8,538 nucleotides of DNA from Desulfobacteraceae bacterium (GTDB lineage Bacteria; Desulfobacterota; Desulfobacteria; Desulfobacterales; DAOWNP01): NCBI GenBank assembly GCA_030642545.1, contig DAOWNP010000095.1, positions 1-8,538 on the forward strand, written 5' to 3'. Of the stretch, positions 1 to 6,725 are shown one piece after another. The first letter of the stretch is position 1; each line of letters opens with the position of its first letter. Made by a program: the position numbers and the translations under genes. The notes under the pieces were generated by a model. It had not been told where the DNA came from. It searched no databases and saw only the letters and a program-made list of their open reading frames with translations.

Positions 1-12
1 AATTTAAGAGTC

Positions 13-64
13 CAAAGTTCTGCCGTCATGCCAGATCTTTGTCCGGCATGACGGCAGAACTTTG
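13..64. repeat. Perfect 20-bp inverted repeat (REP-like palindrome)
   Basis: Arms at 13-32 and 45-64 are exact reverse complements, separated by a 12-base loop (33-44). The arms are about 55% G+C in an otherwise very AT-rich window. The core reads GTCATGCC...GGCATGAC, which resembles the dispersed extragenic palindromes common in proteobacterial genomes; that resemblance is from memory. It lies 63 bases beyond the stop codon of the minus-strand prepilin peptidase gene, so it could also act as a transcript-end hairpin. Neither side has a clear T-tract, which argues against a classical intrinsic terminator. The symmetry is certain; the repeat-family assignment is inferred. Confidence 0.85.
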
Positions 65-127
65 TTATTAATATGTCTATGAGTAAAAATACTACATTAC
101 GTTTCTAAGTTATTTCATCCATGTTCC

Positions 128-901
128 TTATCTCATAAAATTTAAATAAAGAGATGTTAATTTTGTACCAAAGAAAATATAGGTTATTGCTCCTATAGAA
201 AGAAAAGGGCCAAATGGTATTTTATCTTTAAAGCTTTGTCCCTTGATAAGAATTATAAGAATACCTGCGATAGTCCCTGTAAAAGAGGCTGTAAAAATAG
301 TGAATATTACTCCCTTCCAGCCGATAAATGCACCAATCATAGCGAGTAGCTTGATATCGCCTCCTCCCATACCCTCTTTTTTTGTAAAAAAATAATATGT
401 CCATGCAACAATATATAAGCTGCCACCACCTGCAATGATACCTGATAGTGATTGGATAAAAGTGATAGAAGTAGTAAAAAAGGATGTACAAAAAAAAAAT
501 ATTATTCCGGGTAGAGTTATAACATCAGGTATAATCTGATGATCAATATCTATAAAAATTATTATGATTAAAGATGAAAGAAAAATAAGATATATAATTG
601 ACTCAAGGTGAAATCCAAAGTTTAAAAAAACTGATAGAAATATCAGGCTTGTTATTATTTCTATCATAGGGTAGCGTAAAGATATTTTATGACCGCATTT
701 TCTGCATTTTCCTTTAAGCCAGATAAAACTCAAAATAGGGATGTTGTCATAAAAATGGATTGTAGATGAACAATTGCAGCATTCTGAACCAGGAAAAGCA
801 ATAGATTTTGATAAAGGTATTCTGTAAATACAGACATTTAAAAAGCTTCCGATACAAAGACCAAAAAGTATAACTATGATATTTAAAGCAAAAGAATCCA
901 T
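128..901 (-). CDS. pilD: Prepilin peptidase (type IV leader peptidase / N-methyltransferase)
   Basis: This polytopic inner-membrane aspartic protease cleaves the short leader of type IV prepilins or type II pseudopilins and usually N-methylates the new N-terminus. The 257-residue protein has the full family layout. A first membrane helix (about residues 4-26) contains the GSFLNV signature followed by YRIP. A cytoplasmic zinc-finger domain has two CxxC pairs (C41/C44 and C66/C69) and ends at RYPMIE. Several more hydrophobic segments follow. Both catalytic aspartates are visible: D118 in FIDIDHQIIPD and D182 in GMGGGDIKLL. The presence of the cysteine pairs suggests the bifunctional, methylating form. 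The ATG start is preceded by a weak GGA eight bases upstream. No pilin or secretion gene is in the window, so its substrate cannot be told. It is transcribed divergently from lon. An intact gene; the symbol could equally be gspO. Confidence 0.95.
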   Translation of the reverse strand: MDSFALNIIVILFGLCIGSFLNVCIYRIPLSKSIAFPGSECCNCSSTIHFYDNIPILSFIWLKGKCRKCGHKISLRYPMIEIITSLIFLSVFLNFGFHLESIIYLIFLSSLIIIIFIDIDHQIIPDVITLPGIIFFFCTSFFTTSITFIQSLSGIIAGGGSLYIVAWTYYFFTKKEGMGGGDIKLLAMIGAFIGWKGVIFTIFTASFTGTIAGILIILIKGQSFKDKIPFGPFLSIGAITYIFFGTKLTSLYLNFMR

Positions 902-1221
902 AAATTTTCCAGATAAGTTTTGAAAAGAAAAATATTATAAAAAAGTTTAGAAACCATGAAAATACAAATGAGAATAAGTATTATCATATTATTTCTATAT
1001 TAAAAAATCAAGATTGATGTTGCATAAGAAAAAATAAGTATTATATTATCAAAAAATTTGTTTATTATAATAAAAGAATATTATTATAATTAGGTTTGGT
1101 TGTTCCTTAGTAAAAAAATAATTATATATGTAAATATTTATGATAATTTATTTTTTAGTTTGGAAAATTTTTTATTTGATAAATATTTTAATTTATCAGG
1201 TATTTGTAAAGGTGATATACT
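902..1221. other. AT-rich divergent intergenic region (prepilin peptidase / lon)
   Basis: These 320 bases separate two divergently transcribed genes and must hold the promoters of both. The stretch is extremely AT-rich, so -10-like hexamers occur almost everywhere and none is decisive. A TTGTTC...TATATA pair (1100-1105 and 1123-1128, 17-base spacing) is a weak candidate for lon. I see no CIRCE element, no clear heat-shock sigma-32 promoter and no -24/-12 sigma-54 promoter. No open reading frame of plausible coding character, tRNA or strong hairpin is visible. The lon ribosome binding site (AAAGGTGA, 1208-1215) lies at the right edge. Confidence 0.6.
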
Positions 1222-3648
1222 ATGGCAAAGATAGATAATGACGATTTGATAAATATTATAGCAAACAGTGGATTAGATGTAGAGATCCCTGAAATACTCC
1301 CGCTTCTTCCTGTAAGAGATGTTGTTGTTTTTACTGATATGCTGCTGCCTCTGTTTGTAGGAAGAGAAAAATCTATAAAGGCTATTGAAAGCGCTTTGAC
1401 AAGAGATAAATTTATTTTTTTAGTAGCTCAGAGGGATCCGAATAATATTGATCCTGATTTCGATGATATGTTTAAAGTTGGTACTGTAAGTAAAATATTA
1501 AGAACTATTAAGCTTCCTGACGGCAGGATAAAAGCACTTGTTCAGGGTATTGTCAAAGCTGAAATTATTGAGGTTGTCAAAGATGAGCCTGATTTGGAAT
1601 ATTGTGTTAAAATAAAAAAAATTCATGACATTGTTAAAGAAGATGTAAGTCTGTCTTCAGAAGCTCTTATGCGTAATGTTAGAAGTCAATGTGAAAAAAT
1701 ACTTTCCCTGCGCGGGGAGATGAATATAGATATTACAACTATTATAGAAGGTATTAATGAAACAGGAAAATTAGCTGACCTTATTATTTCAAATTTAAAA
1801 TTAAAAGTAGAGGATGCCCAGTCTCTTTTAGAACTTTTTGATCCGGAAGAAAGACTGGCCAAGGTACATACAATTCTTACAAAAGAGGTTGAGGTCGCAG
1901 AAATGCAGGCCAAGCTTCAATCTGATGTAAGAGATGAAATTTCCAAGACGCAGAAAGATTATTATTTGCGTGAACAGATGAGAGCAATAAACAGAGAGCT
2001 TGGTGAATCTGATGATAAACACCAGGAGATGGAAGAATATAAAAAGAAGATCAAACAGGCAAAAATGCCTAAAGATATTACAAAGGAAGCCAAAAAACAG
2101 TTAAAAAGACTGGGTCAGATGCATGGAGATGCTTCTGAAGCATCAATAATAAGGACATATTTAGATTGGCTTGTGGAATTGCCCTGGAGCAAGTCAACAA
2201 AAGATATGTTAAATCTTATTAAGGCAAAAGAAGTTTTAGATAAAGAACATTATGGATTAAAAAAGGTTAAAGACAGGATACTTGAATATTTAAGTGTACG
2301 AAAATTAAATCCAAAAATGAAAGGGCAGATTTTGTGTTTTGTAGGCCCTCCAGGAGTGGGTAAAACCTCCCTGGGTAAGGCCGTAGCAAAGGCTATGAAT
2401 AGAAACTTTGTAAGGATTTCTCTTGGTGGTGTACGTGATGAAGCAGAGATAAGAGGTCATAGAAGAACCTATGTCGGAGCTTTACCAGGCAGGATTTTAC
2501 AAGGGCTTAAACAATGCAATTCAAATAATCCTGTTTTTATGATGGATGAGGTTGATAAAATAGGTTCTGATTTTAGAGGAGATCCGTCATCTGCTCTGCT
2601 TGAGGTGCTTGATCCTGAACAGAATTTTTCATTTAGTGATCATTATATTAATCTCCCCTTTGATCTTTCGAAAGTGATGTTTATTTTAACTGCTAATATG
2701 ACAGATACAATTCCCTATGCTCTTTTGGATCGAATGGAAGTTATTTCCCTTTCTGGTTATATGGAAGAAGAAAAAAATAAAATAGCAAAAAAGTTCTTAA
2801 TTCCTCGTCAAATCAAGGATAATGGATTAGATAAGCTTAAATCAAATTTAATAAGTGATGGGGCTTTATGTAAAATAATAAGAGAATATACATCAGAAGC
2901 TGGTGTCAGGAATTTAGAGCGTGAAATTGGTTCTATTTGTCGTAAGATTGCACGTAAGATCGCAGAAGGAGATAAAGGCAGGTTTTTTATTACACAAAAT
3001 AATATGCAGAAATATCTTGGGCTTCCCAAGTATTATCCTGAAATGGATCAGGAAGATAGTCAAATTGGGTTGGCAACGGGTCTTGCATGGACTCAGATGG
3101 GAGGAGAGGTTTTATATATAGAAGCTTCTTTTATTTGCGGAAAAGGGGATCTTATAGTAACGGGACAAATAGGTGAGGTAATGCAGGAGTCTGCCAAGGC
3201 AGCATTAAGCTATATAAGAGCAAATATGGATTCTTTTGGGGCAGATGCTGCTATATTTGAAAATACTGATGTCCATATTCATGTTCCGGCAGGTGCAATA
3301 CCAAAAGATGGTCCGTCCGCAGGAATTGCCATGGCAACTGCAATTATATCAGTATTAACTAAAAAATCTATTATAGCAGATGTGGCAATGACAGGAGAAA
3401 TTACATTAAGAGGACGGGTTTTGCCTATAGGTGGATTAAAAGAAAAAGCGTTAGGAGCTTTAAGAGGTGGAATAAAAACTGTAATTATTCCTGAAAAAAA
3501 CAGAAAAGATTTGTCTGAAATACCTAAAGTAGTAAAAAATAAAATAAAATTTATATGTGTAAAGAATTTAAATGAAGTTTTGCCAATTGCTATAGAAAAC
3601 TGGGAAGATTTAAAAAAAAAGAAAAAAGGTAAGAAAAAAGGTAAATAG
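1222..3648 (+). CDS. lon: ATP-dependent endopeptidase Lon
   Basis: Lon is a cytoplasmic homo-oligomeric AAA+ serine protease that unfolds and degrades damaged and some regulatory proteins. The 808-residue product is close to the usual length (784 in E. coli). The N-terminal substrate-binding domain begins at LLPVRDVVVF (from about residue 28) and is followed by a helical, coiled-coil-rich linker (about 200-320). The AAA+ module has Walker A GPPGVGKTS (375-383, K381) and Walker B MMDE (D442, E443). The protease domain carries the Ser-Lys dyad: S699 in KDGPSAG and K742 in GGLKEKALGA. The 43-residue distance between them matches E. coli S679/K722. AAAGGTGA six bases before the ATG supports the start. 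The C-terminus is an unusual run of Lys and Gly (from K798). tsaB starts 2 bases after the stop, so the two are co-transcribed. Heat-shock control is expected for the family, but no operator is recognisable upstream. Confidence 0.98.
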   Translation: MAKIDNDDLINIIANSGLDVEIPEILPLLPVRDVVVFTDMLLPLFVGREKSIKAIESALTRDKFIFLVAQRDPNNIDPDFDDMFKVGTVSKILRTIKLPDGRIKALVQGIVKAEIIEVVKDEPDLEYCVKIKKIHDIVKEDVSLSSEALMRNVRSQCEKILSLRGEMNIDITTIIEGINETGKLADLIISNLKLKVEDAQSLLELFDPEERLAKVHTILTKEVEVAEMQAKLQSDVRDEISKTQKDYYLREQMRAINRELGESDDKHQEMEEYKKKIKQAKMPKDITKEAKKQLKRLGQMHGDASEASIIRTYLDWLVELPWSKSTKDMLNLIKAKEVLDKEHYGLKKVKDRILEYLSVRKLNPKMKGQILCFVGPPGVGKTSLGKAVAKAMNRNFVRISLGGVRDEAEIRGHRRTYVGALPGRILQGLKQCNSNNPVFMMDEVDKIGSDFRGDPSSALLEVLDPEQNFSFSDHYINLPFDLSKVMFILTANMTDTIPYALLDRMEVISLSGYMEEEKNKIAKKFLIPRQIKDNGLDKLKSNLISDGALCKIIREYTSEAGVRNLEREIGSICRKIARKIAEGDKGRFFITQNNMQKYLGLPKYYPEMDQEDSQIGLATGLAWTQMGGEVLYIEASFICGKGDLIVTGQIGEVMQESAKAALSYIRANMDSFGADAAIFENTDVHIHVPAGAIPKDGPSAGIAMATAIISVLTKKSIIADVAMTGEITLRGRVLPIGGLKEKALGALRGGIKTVIIPEKNRKDLSEIPKVVKNKIKFICVKNLNEVLPIAIENWEDLKKKKKGKKKGK

Positions 3649-3650
3649 CT

Positions 3651-4349
3651 GTGAAAATTCTTGCAATTGATACAGCATCGAAAAGTTGTGGAGTTACCAT
3701 AGCAGATGATGATATTGTTATAGCTGAAATATCTGTTTGTATAAAACAGACTCATTCTAAACATTTGATGAGCATGGTGGATGCAGCATTAGGGTTTGCT
3801 GATTTATCAGTTTCTGATATTGACGGGTTTGCTGTTACAACAGGCCCTGGCAGTTTTACAGGTATAAGGATAGGGTTAAGTGCAGTTAAAGGTCTTGCTC
3901 TGGTTTCAAAAAAAAAAGTTGCTGCTGTATCCTCCCTTGATGCCATAGCATTTCAGTTTGCATCTTCACAAAAAACTGTATGTTCTATTTTAGATGCGAG
4001 AAGGGGAGAGGTTTATTACTGTTTTTACAGGTTTGGCAAAGATGGTATATTAGAGAAAAAAACTGTAGAATCTGTAGGCTCTATAGAAAAAGCTGTTTCA
4101 AATATTTGCGAGCCATGTATTTTTGCAGGAGATGGTGTTTTCTCTTATAAAAAAGAGATAATTGATTTAAAAGGCAGTTATGCTTTGTTTCCTCACTCTT
4201 ATAATTATGCTGTAAGTTCATCTGTAGCAGCTTTATTAGGAATAGATATGTTTAAAAATGGCTGTGTTTTGGATGCATCATCTGTTGTGCCATTGTATAT
4301 AAGAAAAAGTGATGCAGAAATTAATTTGGGAAAAAAACTCAGAATATAG
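3651..4349 (+). CDS. tsaB: tRNA t6A37 biosynthesis protein TsaB (YeaZ)
   Basis: TsaB is a non-catalytic ASKHA-fold partner of the TsaD/TsaE complex that transfers threonylcarbamoyl to A37 of ANN-decoding tRNAs in the cytoplasm. The 232-residue protein begins with the family N-terminus MKILAIDTAS. It has the diagnostic TTGPGSFTGIRIG block (63-75), then a DARRGEVYY segment, and ends with a VPLYIRKSDAE block typical of TsaB C-termini. Length is normal for the family. The start is GTG. The MKILAIDT homology begins exactly there, and AAAAAAGG (3634-3641), inside the lon lysine tail, is positioned as its ribosome binding site. The gap to lon is 2 bases, so translational coupling is likely. The TsaD, TsaE and TsaC partners are not in the window. 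Confidence 0.95.
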   Translation: MKILAIDTASKSCGVTIADDDIVIAEISVCIKQTHSKHLMSMVDAALGFADLSVSDIDGFAVTTGPGSFTGIRIGLSAVKGLALVSKKKVAAVSSLDAIAFQFASSQKTVCSILDARRGEVYYCFYRFGKDGILEKKTVESVGSIEKAVSNICEPCIFAGDGVFSYKKEIIDLKGSYALFPHSYNYAVSSSVAALLGIDMFKNGCVLDASSVVPLYIRKSDAEINLGKKLRI

Positions 4350-4364
4350 GGAGCTTTTATAGTT

Positions 4365-4907
4365 ATGAAAAATTTTGTTATATGTAAAAATAAAAGTGTT
4401 AAGGTATTTTTTTTAAATATTATATTATTTGCTCTGTTTTTTATACCTTTTAATGCCAATGCAGATTCATCGGATGTTATCAAGCCGTTGTTAAAAGAAA
4501 TTAAAGGATGGAGTGCAGAAAAGGCTGAAGGTATGAGTATGAGTATGTCCGAAATCAAAATGGTTAATGCCTCAAGAAGTTATAAAAAAAATGGGAATAC
4601 CATAGATGCTGTAATTATAACTGGCAGTGCTCCTATGATTCAGGGGCATATGCAGATGCCGGAGATGAGTATTGACTCATCAGAAGGAAGTATGAGTACA
4701 GATAATATTAATGGCTTTAAACTATTTAAGACGTATGATAAAAAAGAGAACGATGGACATATTATGGTTTTTCTTTTTACTGAAGAAAAATATGGTGCTA
4801 TGTTTATGTTTAACTATTCTGGTATTTCTTCTAAAAAAGCATTGGATCTTGCTAAGGGGTTTGACTGGAAAAAGATGAAAAAAGTTACAAGTGGTTTGTT
4901 AAAGTAG
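4365..4907 (+). CDS. Unrecognised small exported protein, Met-rich
   Basis: I do not recognise a named family. The 180-residue product has a clear Sec signal peptide: basic residues up to K13, a hydrophobic core at about 14-29, then ANA before D34 as a likely signal peptidase I site. There is no lipobox; the only Cys (C7) lies near the N-terminus, so the mature protein (about 147 residues) is cysteine-free and probably periplasmic or secreted. The mature part starts with a short amphipathic stretch and a GWSAEKAEG segment. Two methionine clusters follow: M57/M59/M61/M66 and M91/H95/M96/M98/M101. The first is encoded by a triplicated GTATGA-type hexamer at 4531-4548. The rest looks like a small alpha/beta domain. 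AGGGAG (4348-4353) overlaps the tsaB stop and gives the ribosome binding site. The 15-base gap puts it in the lon-tsaB operon. Methionine clusters can bind Cu(I) or simply be surface features; no function is assigned. Confidence 0.85.
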   Translation: MKNFVICKNKSVKVFFLNIILFALFFIPFNANADSSDVIKPLLKEIKGWSAEKAEGMSMSMSEIKMVNASRSYKKNGNTIDAVIITGSAPMIQGHMQMPEMSIDSSEGSMSTDNINGFKLFKTYDKKENDGHIMVFLFTEEKYGAMFMFNYSGISSKKALDLAKGFDWKKMKKVTSGLLK

Positions 4908-4948
4908 TATCAGGGAATATTTTGCACGATATGCGTAGCTTGTTTTCT

Positions 4949-4971
4949 TTTTAGTTCCTTTAGAACTAAAA
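4949..4971 (+). terminator. Hairpin downstream of the lon-tsaB operon (weak terminator candidate)
   Basis: Perfect 9-bp arms TTTTAGTTC (4949-4957) and GAACTAAAA (4963-4971) enclose a 5-base loop (CTTTA), starting about 40 bases after the stop codon of the exported-protein gene. The position suits a transcript end. The stem is AT-rich and the following bases (TTCTATTAATTT) are only moderately T-rich, so termination strength is doubtful. Confidence 0.4.
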
Positions 4972-4982
4972 TTCTATTAATT

Positions 4983-5010
4983 TAATAGTATAGAAATTTC
5001 TATACTATTA
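4983..5010. repeat. 28-bp perfect palindrome
   Basis: The sequence is exactly self-complementary around its centre between 4996 and 4997, with half-site AGTATAGAAA / TTTCTATACT at the core. It has no loop, so it resembles a dimeric protein-binding site more than an RNA hairpin, although an RNA hairpin with a small loop could form. Its left half also pairs with upstream sequence (CTATTAA 4974-4980 with TTAATAG 4982-4988), giving mutually exclusive structures. It sits between two operons, about 165 bases before psd and about 90 bases upstream of the candidate psd promoter. Confidence 0.6.
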
Positions 5011-5039
5011 TTAATAATATCAATATGTTAAAAAGAGTC

Positions 5040-5083
5040 TGCCCGAAGGGCGCTAAGTTCAAGGTATGTGTGTAAAAAACATA
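5040..5083 (+). other. Small GC hairpin plus adjacent inverted repeat in the pre-psd spacer
   Basis: GCCC (5041-5044) and GGGC (5048-5051) form a short stem with a GAA loop in an otherwise AT-rich spacer. TATGT (5065-5069) and ACATA (5079-5083) give a second small inverted repeat. Together with the inverted repeats at 4949-5010 this makes the spacer unusually rich in potential secondary structure. No known RNA family was recognised (not tRNA, tmRNA, SRP RNA, 6S RNA or RNase P RNA by eye). Confidence 0.35.
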
Positions 5084-5097
5084 ATATTTGGTCACTA

Positions 5098-5126
5098 TTG
5101 ACTTTTTATGATAAAGTTGATAAAGA
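5098..5126 (+). promoter_or_regulatory. Candidate sigma-70-type promoter for psd-pssA
   Basis: TTGACT (5098-5103) matches the -35 consensus at five of six positions. A spacer of 17 bases leads to TAAAGA (5121-5126), a poor -10 match; a GATAAA reading at 5119-5124 is an alternative with 15-base spacing. The site is about 50 bases upstream of the psd start codon. The good -35 and suitable location support it; the weak -10 keeps confidence modest. Confidence 0.4.
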
Positions 5127-5174
5127 TTTAGATGTATTCACAAAAAAAAATTAGAATAAGGTATTATATATTTA

Positions 5175-5849
5175 ATGAAAAAATTTTACTGGGCTGATTC
5201 TCCTAATCAAACTGCTTTTCCAATAGCGAGGCCAGGTTATTTGTTTATTGTATTATCAGCTTTTATAACTGTTATTTTTGCTCTTACAGGTTTTAAAATA
5301 CTTGCTATAATTAGTATGTGCGTATTTCTTTTTATCTGTTATTTTTTTAGAGATCCTGATCGTGTAATTCCTGTTGAAGAAGATGCGCTGGTTTCTCCTG
5401 CAGATGGTCGTATTGTTTATTCAGGGGATATAAATTCATGTGATTTTTTAGATGGGAAACCAGCTTATAAAATTAGTATATTTATGTCTGTATTTAATGT
5501 ACATGTTAATCGTATTCCTCTTTCAGGAGTTATTACAAAAGTTTTATACTTTCCAGGCAAGTTTTTTTCAGCAAATTTAGATAAAGCATCAAAAGAAAAT
5601 GAACATAATGCTGTTTTTATAAAATCTTATGAAGGAAGAGAAATCTGTGTGGTTCAAATAGCAGGGCTTATTGCAAGGCGGATTATATGCAGGGTTCAGG
5701 GAAAAGAAGAAGTGGTAAAAGGTCAGCGATTTGGTATGATTTGTTTCGGATCGCGGCTTGATGTTTATTTGCCGGGTGATTTTAGCTGTAGTGTAGCTAT
5801 TGGAGATAAGGTAAAAACAGGAACATCAATTTTGGGGCATTTACAATGA
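5175..5849 (+). CDS. psd: Phosphatidylserine decarboxylase proenzyme, short form
   Basis: Psd decarboxylates phosphatidylserine to phosphatidylethanolamine at the inner membrane. It is made as a proenzyme that cuts itself to create a pyruvoyl group. The 224-residue protein is the compact (archaeal-type or Psd-related) form rather than the roughly 300-residue E. coli form. Two hydrophobic segments (about 20-39 and 42-57) anchor the N-terminus and are followed by FFRDPDR. Conserved blocks are SPADG (D77), FNVHVNRIP (H110), ENEHN and QIAGLIARRI. The self-cleavage site is FGSRLDVYLP, with cutting expected between G192 and S193. D77, H110 and S193 match the expected Asp-His-Ser processing triad. 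The ribosome binding site is weak (TAAGG, 13 bases upstream). The stop codon overlaps the pssA start in an ATGA junction, so the two pathway steps are translationally coupled. Intact. Confidence 0.96.
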   Translation: MKKFYWADSPNQTAFPIARPGYLFIVLSAFITVIFALTGFKILAIISMCVFLFICYFFRDPDRVIPVEEDALVSPADGRIVYSGDINSCDFLDGKPAYKISIFMSVFNVHVNRIPLSGVITKVLYFPGKFFSANLDKASKENEHNAVFIKSYEGREICVVQIAGLIARRIICRVQGKEEVVKGQRFGMICFGSRLDVYLPGDFSCSVAIGDKVKTGTSILGHLQ

Positions 5850-6610
5850 AAAAGAAACGATTTGAAAAAGAAAAATTACGCAAGGGAATATATATACTTC
5901 CTAATTTATTTACTTCAGCTAACCTTTTTTGTGGTTTTTTTGCAATTATACATGCCATTGATGGTAAATTTGAGACTGCAGCATGGGCTATTTTAATTGC
6001 AATAGTATTTGACACCTTAGATGGTAAAATAGCAAGGGCAACTAATACAAGCAGTAAATTTGGTATAGAGTATGATTCTCTTGCAGATCTTGTATCTTTT
6101 GGTCTTGCACCTGGTCTTATGATTTACCTGTGGGCTTTAAAACCCTTTGGAAGACTTGGGTGGCTCGCTGCTTTTTTATTTGTAGTTTGCGGAGCATTGC
6201 GTCTTGCAAGGTTTAATTCTCAACAGGGATTATCGTGTGGTAATTATTTTACCGGATTACCAATACCTGCAGGAGCAGGTATAAATGCTACCATTGTTTT
6301 GCTTTTTGCTAAACTTAATATGTCTGTTAGTGTTTTTCATGTATGTATATTAATTGTTCTTTATACACTCTCTTTTTTAATGGTAAGCTCAATAAAATAT
6401 AATAGCTTTAAAAAACCGGAGCTTTTTAAAAAAATTAAATTCAATGCTTTTGCAGGAGCTATTCTTATTATGATTTTTATAGCAGCTCAGCCGGCAATAG
6501 CACTTTTTTTATGTGGATTTATTTATCTTGTTTCCGGTCCAGTCCAAACTATTTGTTTGTATAAGAAAAACAGACAAATATCTAAGCCTGTTTTAAATAA
6601 ACATGGATAA
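5846..6610 (+). CDS. pssA: CDP-diacylglycerol-serine O-phosphatidyltransferase
   Basis: PssA condenses CDP-diacylglycerol with L-serine to give phosphatidylserine, the substrate of the Psd encoded just upstream. The 254-residue membrane protein belongs to the CDP-alcohol phosphatidyltransferase family. The signature DG-x2-AR-x8-G-x3-D-x3-D is complete, with D56, D59, D77 and D81 as the metal and substrate ligands. The N-terminal ILPNLFTSANLFCGF block (17-31) is typical of the Bacillus-type (class II) PssA rather than the phospholipase-D-like E. coli enzyme. Several hydrophobic helices follow up to about residue 235, and the C-terminus is basic and short. The ATG overlaps the psd stop codon by 4 bases and depends on coupled translation. 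Adjacency to psd makes serine, rather than glycerol phosphate or inositol, the likely acceptor. Confidence 0.95.
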   Translation: MKKKRFEKEKLRKGIYILPNLFTSANLFCGFFAIIHAIDGKFETAAWAILIAIVFDTLDGKIARATNTSSKFGIEYDSLADLVSFGLAPGLMIYLWALKPFGRLGWLAAFLFVVCGALRLARFNSQQGLSCGNYFTGLPIPAGAGINATIVLLFAKLNMSVSVFHVCILIVLYTLSFLMVSSIKYNSFKKPELFKKIKFNAFAGAILIMIFIAAQPAIALFLCGFIYLVSGPVQTICLYKKNRQISKPVLNKHG

Positions 6611-6651
6611 AATTAGAAATAAAAAAGATGTAATAAATAAAAATAAAACTT

Positions 6652-6689
6652 GAAGATTGTCTCTTTTTTTTATAGCAATAACAATCTTC
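6652..6689 (+). other. Stem-loop between pssA and leuB
   Basis: GAAGATTGT (6652-6660) and ACAATCTTC (6681-6689) are perfect 9-bp arms around a 20-base loop containing a run of eight T. The large loop and the absence of a T-tract after the stem make it a poor intrinsic terminator. It might attenuate read-through from psd-pssA into leuB, or just be an mRNA structure. The rest of the 115-base spacer is featureless AT-rich sequence, ending in the strong leuB ribosome binding site AGGAG (6713-6717). Confidence 0.35.
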
Positions 6690-6725
6690 TATATATTTTA
6701 GTTTAATTTTGCAGGAGTTATATTA

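Noticed and set aside
902..1221. Heat-shock operator (CIRCE) or sigma-32 promoter before lon
   Set aside because: No TTAGCACTC-N9-GAGTGCTAA match and no convincing CTTGAA...CCCCAT pair were found.
3279..3764. 161-codon minus-strand open frame opposite the lon 3' end and tsaB 5' end
   Set aside because: It lies antisense to two genes with unmistakable family motifs; its Phe/Lys-rich translation mirrors the A/T-rich coding strand and resembles no family.
4531..4548. Tandem GTATGA hexamers as a CRISPR or microsatellite locus
   Set aside because: Only three short units occur, all inside a coding frame; too few and too short to be a repeat array.
4205..4558. 117-codon minus-strand open frame opposite the tsaB end and the exported-protein gene
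   Set aside because: It is a shadow of the plus-strand genes, with no ribosome binding site or recognisable domain.
5035..5100. Known structured RNA (tmRNA, SRP, 6S, RNase P) in the psd upstream spacer
   Set aside because: None of the conserved core motifs of these RNAs is visible; only short local hairpins can be shown.
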